A stretch of 64,000 nt of DNA from Ovis canadensis (lineage: Eukaryota; Chordata; Mammalia; Artiodactyla; Bovidae). The stretch lies in contig NC_091262.1 of assembly GCF_042477335.2 (NCBI RefSeq), positions 72,340,001 through 72,404,000 on the forward strand, written 5' to 3'. The notes under the pieces were generated by a model. It searched no databases, had not been told where the DNA came from, and worked only from the letters and a program-made list of their open reading frames with translations. Positions within the stretch are counted from its first letter, which is position 1. Every line of letters starts with the position of its first letter. Below, in pieces: positions 20,747-31,601 of this stretch. The translations under genes and the position numbers were made by a program.

Positions 20747-21814
20747 CAGTATGTGAACCAAGAATTTCCAGAGGTACAAGCTGGATTTAGAAAAGAAAGA
20801 GGAACCACAGGTCAAATTACCAATATCCATTGGATCATAGAAAAAGCAAAAGAATTCCAGAAAAAACATCTACTTCTGTTTCACTGACTACACCAAAGCC
20901 TTTGATGGTGTGGATCACAACAAACTGTGGAAAATTCTGAAAGAGATGGGAGTACCAGACCACCTTACTGCCTCCTGAGAAACATGTATGCAGGTCAAGA
21001 AGCAATAGTTAGGACCAGATATGGAACAACAGACTGGTTCCAAATCAGGAAAGGAGTGAGTCAAGGTTGTATATTGTCACCCTGCTTGTTTAACTTCTAT
21101 GAAGAGTACATCAAGTGAAATGCCAGACTGGATGAAGCACAAGTAGAAATCAAGATTGCTGGGAGAAGTATCAACAACCTCAGATATGCAGATGACACCA
21201 CCTCCTTGCAAGAAAAGCTATGACAAACTTAGACAGTGTACTAAAAAGCAGAGACATTACTTTGCCAACAAAGGTCCATCTAGTCAAAGCTATGGTTTTT
21301 CCAGTAGTCATGTATGGATGTGAGTGTTGGACCACAAAGAAGGATGAGCGCTGAAGAATTGATGCTTTTTGAACTGTGGTGTTGGAGAAGACTCTTGAGA
21401 AAGAGATCAAACTAGTCAATTCTTCCTGAATCTTCATTGGAAGGACTGTTGCTGAAACTGAAGTTCCAGTACTTTGGCCACCTGATGTGAAGAACTGACT
21501 CATTTGAGAAGACCCTGATGCTGGGGAAGGTTGAAGGCAGGAGGAGAAGGGGATGACAGAGGACCAGATGGTTGGATGGCATCACCAACTCAATGGACAT
21601 GAGTTTGAGCAAGCTCCAGATGATGGTGAAGGGCAGGGAGGCTTGGTGTGCTACAGTCCAGGAAGTCGCAAAGAGTCAGACACGACTGAGCAACTGAACA
21701 AGATAAGACAATGGCTGAAAGCAAAGAGGAATTGAAGAGCCTCTTGAAGAAAATGAAAGAGGAGAGTGAAAAGGCTGGTTTAAACTCAACATTCAAAAAA
21801 CTAAGATCATGGCA
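20747..21814 (+). mobile_element. Rearranged (permuted) BovB LINE
   Basis: Block A (20747-21202) runs from QYVNQEFPEVQAGFRK through the RT to YADDTT. Block B (21203 to about 21705) skips about 260 bp of element and goes from ARKAMTNLDSVLKS to the 3' end GACTGAGCAACTGAAC. Block C (21710-21814) then shows the first about 105 bp of the skipped stretch (GCTGAAAGCAAAGAGGAATT to AAGATCATGGCA). So an internal segment lies behind the 3' terminus. Stops and frameshifts are present throughout. Confidence 0.9.
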
Positions 21815-21883
21815 GATAAACAGTTAGAAATTGTGTAGTATAAGTATATCCCGTGGAATAATTGGGACTACTATCTTTATACT

Positions 21884-22095
21884 GGGATTCCCAGGTGGCT
21901 CAGTGGTGAAGAATATGTCTGCCAATGCAGAAGTAGATGCAGGTTCAATCCCTGGGTTTAGAAGATCCTCTGGAGAAGCAAATGGCAACCCGCTCCAGTA
22001 TTCTTGCCTGGGAAATCCCATGGACAGAGAAGTCTGGCGTGCTGCAGTCCATGGGGTCACAGAGTTAGATATAACTTAGTGACTAAACCACCACC
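21884..22095 (+). mobile_element. Bov-tA SINE
   Basis: A sense copy from GGGATTCCCAGGTGGCTCAG to TAACTTAGTGACTAAACC, with a (CCA)n-like tail. Confidence 0.9.
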
Positions 22096-24587
22096 ATCAT
22101 ATCTGTATCTATATTTGTCTATCTACCCAGCTAGTTCCAGTACTCTGGAGAACCCTGATTAATACACCCTGTCTACCCATTAGACTCCTTCCAACCCTCA
22201 GGTTCCTGCCTCCTAAAACCAGGCACCTGCCTTGTCCTTGCCCACCCCACCCCCACCACAGGAAACAAGCTCAGTCTGGGTCTCCCTCGCCTCCCTCAAC
22301 CCAAGACTAACTCTCTGACCAGCCCTGTCCTGCCTTCCAAAGTTGTGCTCGAGTCTCAACAAGATGTAACTTCTGATTCCCCATCTTCCTCTCATCTTGA
22401 ATGCAGATACGGGCCTTGTTGGTTCTAAGTCCTGGGTGTTCCTAGCTCTGCAGTTGCTTCCCTGCCCTCCTGTGAACTCCACTTCTTCCAGGCTTGGTCT
22501 TAGTTTCCCAGGATTATGAACATCTAGTACAACCGGGTGCTGTGGCACCAAAGTGCATTATCACTACGTGCGCTTGGAGCTGAGGACACCCAGGAGGCCA
22601 GGTCCATCTTCAGAATGAGCTAACACAGTGTAAGGAACTCTCAGCTTCCCCCTCTTTCCTGCTCTCCTTTTATCCTTCTGTATTTCTTTTCCTCCCGCTT
22701 TATTTTCCCGGCTTCATCACATGGTGTATAGGTTTGCTATGGTCACAAGAATGCCACATAATAAACCATCCCCAAACACAGTGGCTTAAAACAACAATCA
22801 TTCTCCCCCCTCACCCCTTTGTCTTTGCACAAAGGCTGGGGCAGTTCTGTTATTCTAGGCTGGGGTTGACCAGATAACTGCTTCAAGCTGTGGCAATTGC
22901 AGCAGCTTTGGCTTTCCCTGATGGTCAGTGGGCAGTTGGGATAGCTCTGATCCAAGTGGGTTCATTCTGGAGTCCAGCTTGATGGGGAAGCAGATGCCTA
23001 GGGGAAGGTCTTTTTATGGTGACGGCAGAAGCCTACGAAGCTTCTTAAGGCCTCGGCTTGGAATCAGCATGCTGTCACTTCTCTTCCGTTCCATTGGCCA
23101 AAGCAAGTCACACAATCAAGCCGCAAATCCGAGAGTGCAGAATTACCCTGCCCCAAATGAGGCCATGGCAGGGGTGTGGATACAGGGAGGGGTGAAGAAC
23201 TGGGGCCATCACATCTCTCTGTCACACCTGGCCAGTGCTCATTCTGTACAATTTATCCCACACGTTGGCTTGTAAATTCTCTGGGTTTTAAATGTGCACC
23301 CCGGAGCATTTAAAACTATTGTCTGCAAGGATTTCTTTAACTTGGTTTTCTCAAGAGATCATTTTTAGCTGCAGAAAGTACAGAGGGCCAGGCTGCCTGT
23401 GGTACTTGGGAAAAAAAAAAAATAGAAGAGCTTTTTTTAAAAAAAAAATAATCCATCAGCCATGAGTTGGGGCTTTTAGGATCAAGGCTGGGGGCTCCAT
23501 CACCATGAACTAGAAATGTCGATTAGCAGATTCATTAGAATGCAGCTGCCAGGACTGAGGCCAAGGATGAGACCTCTGGGTCAGACCAAAGCTTTCAATT
23601 CATCTGCAAGATTGAAGGGAAAAGATTAACCAAAAGCTGTATGCCAAGGGCAGTCGACACGTTATCTCATTTAATGCTCACCACAGCCCTGTAAAGCTGG
23701 TCTTTTTGAACACATGGAGTAGAGCACTTCCATCTGTGCAATTATAATACCTCCCTGGGTAATTACTTGAATGGAATTTTGTAGAGTGTGATGCAGTCCG
23801 TTTCCCAGCATCACTGGAAAATTATGAAACCCAGGTCAAGTCCCCTCACCTTCAGGTTGTACCAAGAAGCTTGCTTAACAGAAAATCCGGTGTAATGTCA
23901 CTCATTACACGTGTAGGCAAGGTCTCCAAGACAACCTGCAACCCAGAGGATAAGGCTGCTCTGTGGTTCCTCCCATTCCCTTGTTGACCTCAGTTTTGGC
24001 TCCCCAGGTACCATCCCTCGGATGCTCTGTGGTCTGGGAACAGGCTGACAACCCGCCAGCTCTCCTGGAAGAACCAGGGACCCTCAGAGCCCCCAATTCC
24101 ACACCTTCTCTTTCCATCTATGTTGGTTGTCACTTGGGGCTCTCTGCCAACAGAACAGGAGCCACTCACTCTTCAGCTGCCTTTGGTCAACAGGTTTTGG
24201 AGACTGGGGAAGAGACGGGTGGAAGGGACACAGGGCAGGCAGGAGGAAGCACTGACCTGTTTCCTGCTCTTTACCATTTGCTCTTCTCTATTTCTCCATT
24301 TCTCATTTGCCTATATCTGGCTATATCTGACCACCCCTTCCTTTCCTTTCATCCCGTCAGGAAAGAGAAAGTAATAAGATACTATTTTCTAGTTGAGGAA
24401 ACAAGCCTCTAAAAGCTTTCCCAAGGCCACTAAGGCAGGCAGTGGGAGAACTGAACTTGAACTTAGAGAGGTAGGAGCCTCCACCCTGCACGTCCCTGCT
24501 CACACCACACTTAGGTTTGCTTATCACAGAGCTTCTCACAAAGATCACCTAGTCGGGGGGAGTGGGTAAAAGATTCCAATTCAGCAG
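22096..24587. other. 2.5 kb without recent SINE/LINE; no gene recognised
   Basis: At 22735-22900 the phrase ACAGTGGCTTAAAACAACAA marks an ancient eutherian interspersed repeat. At 23640-23720 there is a short MIR-like stretch (ATCTCATTTAATGCTCACCA). ORFs up to 149 codons (23963-24412) carry no motif I know. No splice sites in coherent order or CpG island were seen. The remainder looks like ordinary intergenic sequence. Confidence 0.35.
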
Positions 24588-24598
24588 GCCTGGAGAGG

Positions 24599-24795
24599 GA
24601 CCTGTGGAAGTGAAAGTGGCTCAGTCGAGTCTGACTCTTTGCAACCTCATGGACTATACAGTCCATGGAATTCTTCAGGCCAGAATACTGGAGTGGGTAG
24701 CCATTCCCTTCTCCAGAGAATCCTCCCAACCCAGGGGTCGAACCCAGGTCTCTTGCATTGCAGGCAGATTCTTTACCAGCTGAGCCACAAGGGAA
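24599..24795 (-). mobile_element. Bov-tA SINE with TSD
   Basis: An antisense copy ending CAGCTGAGCCACAAGGGAA. GCCTGGAGAGG at 24588-24598 and 24796-24806 is a perfect 11-bp TSD. Confidence 0.92.
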
Positions 24796-24885
24796 GCCTG
24801 GAGAGGCAGCTGGGAACCTGCATTTCTAACAAGCTCCCACGTGGTGCTAATGCTGCTGGACCACTTTGAGTAGCCAGAGAACTTA

Positions 24886-25083
24886 GTTGCTCAGTCATGT
24901 CTGACTCTTTGTGACCCCATGGACTGCAGTCCCCTAAGCTCCTCTGTCCATGGGATTTTCCAGGCAAGAATATTGGAGTGGGTTGCTGTGCCCTCCTCCA
25001 AGGGATCTTCCTGACCCATAGATCAAACCTGGGTCCCCTGCACTGCAGGCAAATTCTTTACAGTCTGAACCACCAGGGAAGTC
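24886..25083 (-). mobile_element. Bov-tA SINE
   Basis: An antisense copy from TTAGTTGCTCAGTCATGTC to GAACCACCAGGGAAGTCC, 80 bp from the previous SINE in the same orientation. Confidence 0.9.
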
Positions 25084-25964
25084 CAGAGTACAGTGCTTTG
25101 CTTTAAAGAATGTCTATGTGTATTATTCCTCTCTTTTTTTTTAAAAAAAAGCACAGAGGATATTTTTATTTAAGCAAGTTATACGTATACGTTGGCAGAG
25201 ACAACTAAGCAATTTACATAACATCTCCCTTGTTTTAAACGGCAACATATGTGGTTACTATATCAAAAATTTAGCAGTTTTGCTACAGAAGTTTTAAAAC
25301 CCTTACCTATCTGTCTAGGTTTGCATGTTTTTCACTATCTCCAATAAAGCAAACCAGGTATTACTCCTCTTGATTCTTGCTGCAACCTAGCAGGGCTGGG
25401 AGGGCAGGAGCTAGTGCATTTATATTTTAAAGATGAGGAGGCTCAAGTCCAGAGACTTGGCATGACGTTTCTGAGGCCTCCTGGGTAGCCGGCAGCATCA
25501 AAATTGGAACTCAGGCTTCTGATTTAAAAAACGTATGCCAGGTTGGCCACGCTGCTTGGCTACTAAGACCTGTGTGAAGCTGTGAATCCCAGCCTGCTGG
25601 GTACAGCCCTGTGGCTGCGACAAACACCTCATATGTGTTTGACGTCACCTATGTCCCCGTCTCTAAGCTCAGCCTTGAAATTGTGGTTATTGTCCTATTA
25701 CTCCCAGGTCTCACTGTTCCTGACCTAGTGAGATGCCCCAGTAAAGCGAAAGACTTCAGAAAAGTTGTGTGCGGTCTCGGGTGGAGAACACACATATCTC
25801 AGAGTGCAGAGATCCCAGTTTCCTGTGTGGGATCAAGTGTGCTTTGTGGGCTGTCCTTGGCAGTGGAAATGGGACGTATAAATTATACATTGAAATAATA
25901 GAGGCTGCTGCACTCCGCCAGAAGGTCTGTGATGGCAGGATGGTGGACTTCTTTGCTGGGGTGC
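25084..25964. other. No gene; MIR-like remnant
   Basis: At 25370-25560 there is a decayed antisense MIR (TTTAAAGATGAGGAGGCTCA, then a GGAACTCAGGCTTCTGA end). From 25560 onwards the sequence leads into duplicated block B. The phrase GGGACGTATAAATTATACAT at 25870 is TATA-like but isolated. Confidence 0.35.
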
Positions 25965-26412
25965 CGTGAACTGTGCCAAGGGCACCCAGAGAACTCAAGA
26001 AGGGTCGGGAGGTTGGGGCCAGGCGTTCAACCTCTGGACTTGCTGTCAGGAGGGAACCATGCTTTTCTCCATGGTAAAGCTTACCGGCCTTTAGCAAAGG
26101 ACCAACATACCCAGAGATGCAGAGCTTGGGGAGGAAAAGGACAAAAAGGGTCCATTTGATGAGTGATGACTTCAGCCCCAGTGACTCTGTGAATGTTGTG
26201 GTTGGAGGGGTGAAGGTGAGGGAGTCTGAGAGCCCAGCCCATCCACTGGTTAGCTGGGGAGACAGAAGCCCACAGATGGGGACGCCTGCCTGAGGTCACT
26301 CTGCTTGTTGTGGACAGTGCCAGGGGGCCAGGGTAATGGCTTCTCAGTTTAAGTCTTAAGTTTTTTCCTCTGTTTCACCTCTTTGCCTTTTCATGGACCA
26401 GATCTTCTGTGA

Positions 26413-26535
26413 CTTTTTTTTTTTTTTTTTGGCTGCACCACGAGGCTTACAGAATCTGAATTCCCCAACCAGGGATAAACCTAGGCTCTCTGCAGTGGAA
26501 GTGCAGAGTCCTAACCATTGGACTATCAGGGAATC
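26413..26535 (-). mobile_element. CHR-type SINE fragment inside duplicated block B
   Basis: Counterpart of 7307-7425: a longer poly-T run, then GGCTGCACCACGAGGCTTAC, ending GACTATCAGGGAATCC. Confidence 0.78.
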
Positions 26536-26589
26536 CTCTTGTCTGACTTTTCTTAAGCAGGACAAGGGGCTCTGGATTAAAAGAGGTGA

Positions 26590-27090
26590 CAAGACTTCCC
26601 TGGTGGTACGTGCTAAGTGGCTTTAGTCATTTCTGATTCTTTGCAACCCCATGGACAGTAGCCTGCCAGGCTCCTCTGTCCATGGGATTCTGCAGGCAAG
26701 AATACTGGAATGGGCTGCCATGCCCTCTTCCAGGGGATCTTCCCAACCCAGGGACTGAATCCGTGTCTCTTATGTCTCCTGCATTGGCAGGCAGGTTCTT
26801 TACCACTAGCACCACCTGGGAAGCCCTGGTCAGACTGTGGATAAGAATCAACCTGCTAATGCAGAGGAGGACTCAGTTCATCAGTCGAGTGAGCGGGTTC
26901 AATCCCTGTTCCAGGAAGATTCCACATGCCATGGAGTAACTAAGCGGGTATACCACAGCTACTGAAGCCCACGTGCCTAGAGCCTCTGCCCTGCAACAAG
27001 AGAAGCCACCGCAACGAGAAGCCCGTGCCCCACAATGAAGACCCAGTGCAACCACAAAATAAAATAAACAAACAATTTTAAAAATAAATT
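26590..27090 (+). mobile_element. CHR-2 type SINE split by a Bov-tA
   Basis: The head ACTTCCCTGGTGGTAC ends at about 26610 and the body resumes at about 26828 with ACTGTGGATAAGAATCAACC. It ends in an AAATAAAATAAACAAAC tail. It is the counterpart of 7480-7813. Confidence 0.85.
26611..26827 (-). mobile_element. Bov-tA nested in CHR SINE (copy B only)
   Basis: An antisense Bov-tA absent from copy A at the corresponding point. It is flanked by near-repeats of CCCTGGTGGTAC. It therefore postdates the duplication of the block. Confidence 0.9.
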
Positions 27091-27818
27091 ATTTAGAAAA
27101 ACAGCAGGGCAGCAGACTTTAGAGACTGGGAGAGAAGGACTCGTTCTGGGGGTAGACATGAAAAACAGGCAAAATCTTGGGCATCAGGGAGAGACGCATT
27201 CCAACAGGTTGTCACCTCTTTTAATCCTTATGCAGAACTCTTTTCTTGGGCCACTATTCAGGAGGCATTTCAATATGCCTTGCATTAGCTGTTTATCTGT
27301 TGGCCCCTCAGTTTGTCAATCGAATGAGTGGATGAACTGTTAGCACAAGTCCTCGTCTCCTCCAACAAACCTGATTTGACATTACTGTCTGCCAGCCAGG
27401 TCCCATGCCTGGTGCTAATCACCAGGAATCAATGTCGTGGTCTCTGCCTTCAGCGACCATTGTTATAACATTCTTATGTAAATACCATGAATATTATTAT
27501 AGCTACAATTTCCACAACAGTGCTGTTCAAAGGGCCCACCAGCTTCTACAAAAGGAGTTTGCACCATAACTTAAATCAACACGCTATTAACTCTACTGGG
27601 AAAGTCTTCTTGCGAAAAAGAAGACTCAGCAATACCCTAAAACATGTACTTAGCAAAGTAGCTGAATTATCCTCTAGCATGAGGTCCTGTCTCACCATGG
27701 ATCCTAATAGTACTTGTGGGTGACTGGTCTATGGATCACAGATCGAATGGACCTGTTCTTGAACACTTTCTCAGGCACACAACGAAACACTAGGTGTGTG
27801 TGTATACACACATGTATA
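27091..27818. other. No gene recognised
   Basis: About 730 bp with a short MIR-like phrase near 27390-27480 and a 78-codon ORF at 27487-27723 without motif. Nothing else was recognised. Confidence 0.3.
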
Positions 27819-28020
27819 GGGCCTTCCCTGGTGTCTCAGTCAGTAAAGAATCCATCTGCAATGCAGGAGGCCAGGGTTTGATCCCTGAATCAGGAAGATC
27901 CCCTAGAGAAGGAAATAGCAACCCACTTTAATATTCCTACCTGGGAAATCCCATGGACAGAGGAGCCTGGTGGGCTAGTCCATGGGATCTGAAAGAGTTG
28001 GACATGACTGAACAACTAAA
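27819..28020 (+). mobile_element. Bov-tA SINE
   Basis: A sense copy from GGGCCTTCCCTGGTGTCTC to GACTGAACAACTAAACC, ending directly at the target of the next SINE. Confidence 0.9.
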
Positions 28021-28027
28021 CCACCAT

Positions 28028-28307
28028 GCTGCTGCTGCTGCTGCTAAGTCGCGTCAGTAGTGTCCAACTCTGTGCGACCCCATAGACGGCAGCCCACCAG
28101 GCTCCCCCGTCCCTGGGATTCTCCAGGCAAGAACACTGGAGTGGGTTGCCATTTCCTTCTCCAATGCGGGAAAGTGAAAAGTGAAAGTGAAGCCTCTCAG
28201 TCGTGTCGGACTCTTAGCCACCCCATGGACTGCAGCCTCCCAGGCTCCTCCTTCCATGGGATTTTTCAGGCAAGAGTACTGGAGTAGGGTGCCATTGCCT
28301 TCTCCGA
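28028..28307 (-). mobile_element. Bov-A2 dimeric SINE
   Basis: An antisense dimer of two Bov-A units joined by a GGGAAAGTGAAAAGTGAAAG linker. It starts with (CTG)5. AACCACCAT occurs at both ends as TSD, so it landed at the tail of the Bov-tA before it. Confidence 0.92.
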
Positions 28308-28319
28308 ACCACCATACAC

Positions 28320-28530
28320 ATATACATATGTACATGTGTGCATAAATTTTATTCTTTAGGTTATGCGGTAAAATTGACTTTTCTCCCCTTTTAGTGTGTA
28401 GTTCTATGAATTTTGACACATGTTTAAGTTCATGTAACCCCCACCATAATGAACTATAGATCCATCACCCCAATAAATTCTCACCTTCTATCTCTTTTCA
28501 GAGACCTTCATACCCCATCCCAAGCCCCTG
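28320..28530 (-). mobile_element. L1 3' fragment, antisense
   Basis: Reversed L1 phrases: GTGTGTAGTTCTATGAATTTT and GTAACCCCCACCATAATGAA. Decayed. Confidence 0.7.
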
Positions 28531-28804
28531 GCAACCACTGGAAGGCAGACAAATGTGGGGAGCTGACCCAGATCCTGCAGATGAAGGCAATATCTTAGGC
28601 CAAAGTCCCCGAGGCTGCACAGAGTAGAGCTGAGTGAGAACAACCTCCTATCATCATGCCACTTTCCTTAAGGGCAGAACATGGAAATTCTGCTCACACC
28701 CATCTGCAAAGGATTCTAGGAATTAAGGTCTTTCTTCTGGGTGGCCCTGATCACAAGCCTCTTCTACAAGATAGGAGGGGTGACAATTAGTCTCTCTTAT
28801 AACA

Positions 28805-29013
28805 TTCCCAGGTGGCTCAGTGGTAAAGAATCTGCCTGCCAATGCAGGAGATGAGGATTCAGTCCCAGGGTTGGAAAGATCTCCTGGAGAAGGAAATGGC
28901 AATCCATTTCCAGTATTCTTGCCTGGAAAATCTCATGGATAGAGGAGCCTGACAGGCTGCAGTCCATGGGGTCGCAAAAGAGTCGAATACGACTTAGCGA
29001 CTAAACAACAATA
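28805..29013 (+). mobile_element. Bov-tA SINE
   Basis: A sense copy from ATTCCCAGGTGGCTCAGTGG to GACTTAGCGACTAAACAAC. TATAACA lies on both sides as a probable short TSD. Confidence 0.9.
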
Positions 29014-29045
29014 TAACAATGAGGTTCAAGAAATGTTTTGTTTCT

Positions 29046-29366
29046 TTGAAAGTGAAAGCCACTCAGTCGTGTCCGACTCTTTGTGACCCCATGGACTATA
29101 CAGTCCATGGAATTCTCCATGCCAGAATGTTGGAGTGGGCAGCCTTTCCCTTCTCCAGGGGATCTTCCTAATCCAGGGATAGAACCCAGGTCTCCCACAC
29201 TGCACACTGCACACGGATTCTTTACCAGCTGAGGTGCCAGGGAAGCCCAAGAGTACTGGAGTGGGTAGCCTATCCCTTCTCCAGCAGATCTTCCTGACCC
29301 AGGAATCAAAACAGGGTCTCCTGCACTTCAGGCAGATTCTTTACCAACTGAGCTATCAAGGAAGCC
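29046..29366 (-). mobile_element. Dimeric Bov-tA SINE
   Basis: An antisense Bov-A half (CACTCAGTCGTGTCCGACTC), one tRNA head ending GAGGTGCCAGGGAAGCCC (about 29248), then a second short unit and head ending GAGCTATCAAGGAAGCC. Full-length version of the 19076 dimer. Confidence 0.88.
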
Positions 29367-29937
29367 TTTGTTTCTTTATTTATTAAAAAATAAATCAAGT
29401 CTGGCCTGGCATTGCCTTTGTCGAGGTCTAGGGCAGGCTGACTGCCTTCTGTGGGGCTCCCTCCAGCACACCCCGGCTCTGCTGTCCAGAGTGACCCCTG
29501 GTGTTGATCACGGCTTCCTCCGCCAGTGCAGTTGGCCAGGGTGCCGCCTCTGTTCTCTGAGAGGCGCTGTGGCTCTGTGGAGGGGACAGAGGATACCCAT
29601 TCCCAAGGACCCTGCCAAGGAGAGCCATGCCCCAGCCATGGTCTTCACTGAGCGTCTTCTCGGCATCTCCTCAGCCACCCTCAAAAGTGCAACATTCTCT
29701 AGGAAACTCCAAATCCCACGGGTTCCTGACATACTTTCAGGGAGTCTCAAGGTTAAGTCTTTAAAATGAGTGTCAATTCTTAAGCTTATCCTCATAATGA
29801 TCTTTGTGTAAATATACATTTTTTTTTTCTTCAAATCATCTTTTAAAACAAAATTCAGACGAGCCTCAGGGAGCCTGACACACCTGTGTTCTTCTACTAA
29901 GCCAAACAGTGTAAGGTGTACAAGACTTAGAAAGTGT
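29367..29937. other. Unclassified stretch with 133-codon ORF
   Basis: The ORF at 29368-29769 (+) is cysteine- and serine-rich and starts inside the SINE-flanking A-rich sequence. No domain, splice signals or repeat were recognised. GC content is higher than in the flanks. It is probably a chance ORF. Confidence 0.3.
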
Positions 29938-30135
29938 GCTTAGTTGCTCAGTCGTGTCCTGCTCTTTGCAACTCGATGGACTGTAACCCACCAGGCTCCT
30001 CTGTCCATGGAATTCTCCAGACAAGCATACTGGAGTGTGTTGCCGTCCCTCCTCCAGGGGATCTTCCCCACCCAGGAATTGAACCCAGGTCTCCCACATT
30101 GCAGGCAGATTCTTTACCGTCTGAGCCACCAGGGT
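29938..30135 (-). mobile_element. Bov-tA SINE
   Basis: An antisense copy from GCTTAGTTGCTCAGTCGTGTC to CTGAGCCACCAGGGTCTC. Confidence 0.9.
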
Positions 30136-30984
30136 CTCAAACAGGGGACTGTCAAGAAACAAATGACATGGTTAATTTGGGTAAGTTCAGAAGAATTTAA
30201 TAAAGGAACCACGCAGTACTTTGGGATTAGTAACATCAGAGGACTTGGTGGGGGGTAGTTGGAGAGGAGCTGCTACCAGGCGGGGCCTTTTGTAGCCTCT
30301 GGGAAGGCGCTGGGAGAGAACAGTTCCCTGACAACACTCCCCTCCCTTCCCTCCTCCTCCTCAGGGTTCCTCAGTAGCTGAGCCCATAGGGAAGCTAGAG
30401 TCAAGGGTCCAAGTCCTGCATCCTCGGGCATCAGCCTCCATGGACAGAGCCTGAGTCTGGAGAGGCTCATGGACAGAAGGATTGACTGTATCCAGCACAG
30501 TCGGTGATGGAGGACCGGTGTAATAGTAAGAATTGCCGAGACTTCCTTAGAGCTCCCGTTGCACCAGGAACTATTTCAAGGGCTTCTCATAGATTAACTC
30601 ATTTGATCCTGCAGGGCAATGAGCCAAAGATACATAAAGCAAGATGAGGATCCAGGGGCATTCCTGGCAACTTTTGATTGAAGAGATGAGGAAGGAGGCG
30701 GATTAGATCTTGTCCCACAGGGTAGAACAGCTTGAAGAGGACATATTTATGTTGAAATGGCCAGATCAAGGCACAAAAGAGGAAAAAACACTCCTGGATC
30801 AAAACGCACAATTTATCTCACGGGTCAACAATGGGGAGTGGCATTCTGTGTGTGGCGGGAGGGAGGGGAGGAGTAGGTAGGAGGGTTTGCATGTTCAGGC
30901 AGGACTGGCATCAGGAAGAAGTCACTGCCTTCCTGCTCCGCCACAGACATCCAGCTCTCTTTAATCACACCCTCGGAGAAGGCT
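30136..30984. other. No gene; MIR-like remnant
   Basis: 30540-30625 resembles an antisense MIR (CATAGATTAACTCATTTGATCC). 30240-30480 is GC-rich with no recognisable coding content. Confidence 0.35.
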
Positions 30985-30997
30985 AGGCCAGAAGAAG

Positions 30998-31215
30998 TGA
31001 ATTGAAGTGAAATGAAGTCGCTCAGTCGTGTCCAACTCTTTGCAACCCCGTGGACTGTAGCCCACCAGGCTCTTCCCTCCATGGGATTCTCCAGGCAAGA
31101 GTACTGGAGTGGGTTTGCCATTTCCTTCTCCAGGGGATCTTCCCGTCTCAGGAATTGAACCGGGTCTCCCGCATTCTAGGCAGACGCTTTAACCACTGAG
31201 CCACCAGGGAAGCCC
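30998..31215 (-). mobile_element. Bov-tA SINE with TSD
   Basis: An antisense copy ending CACTGAGCCACCAGGGAAGCC. AGGCCAGAAGAAG at 30985-30997 and 31216-31228 is a perfect 13-bp TSD. Confidence 0.94.
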
Positions 31216-31249
31216 AGGCCAGAAGAAGGAGACCTTGAAGATCACTGAT

Positions 31250-31470
31250 GCCAAAAGTAGCCATCATTATGAAGCTTCCTGTGTGCCAGATGCATTTATG
31301 CCCATTTCCTCTAAAAAACACCACAATCTTGCAAAGTAGTTATTATTGCCCTTTTTTTAACAGAAGGGGAAACTAGGCCCAGAGAGGGTTAGTAAGTTGC
31401 CCAAGACCACACAGCTAATAGGTGATGCAGCTGAGGTTTAATTTCAAATCCAATGAGCTTCTAATTTGAC
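31250..31470 (-). mobile_element. MIR SINE remnant
   Basis: Reversed MIR phrases: CAGAAGGGGAAACTAGGCCC, AGTTGCCCAAGACCACACAG, then CTAATAGGTGATGCAGCTGAGG. Confidence 0.8.
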
Positions 31471-31601
31471 TATGTTGCCATCTATCTCTAAAACAGAAAC
31501 ACAAAACACATGGACCTGTAGAAAACTGACAGAACCATGTGCATAAGTGAGGGGAGTATCCAGATTGGGGAGGGGAGGAGAGCTGAGAATATCTGGGTTT
31601 G

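Larger units (their letters stand above)
25965..27090. repeat. Duplicated block, copy B
   Basis: The same order as copy A (6858-7813): CAAGGGCACCCAGAGAACTC, GACTTGCTGTCAGGAGG, GATGAGTGATGACTTCAGCC, GGGGAGACAGAAGCCCA, an antisense CHR SINE, a spacer (TTAAGCAGGACAAGGGGCTC) and a sense CHR SINE. Copy B differs by scattered substitutions, small indels and one nested Bov-tA. Confidence 0.85.
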
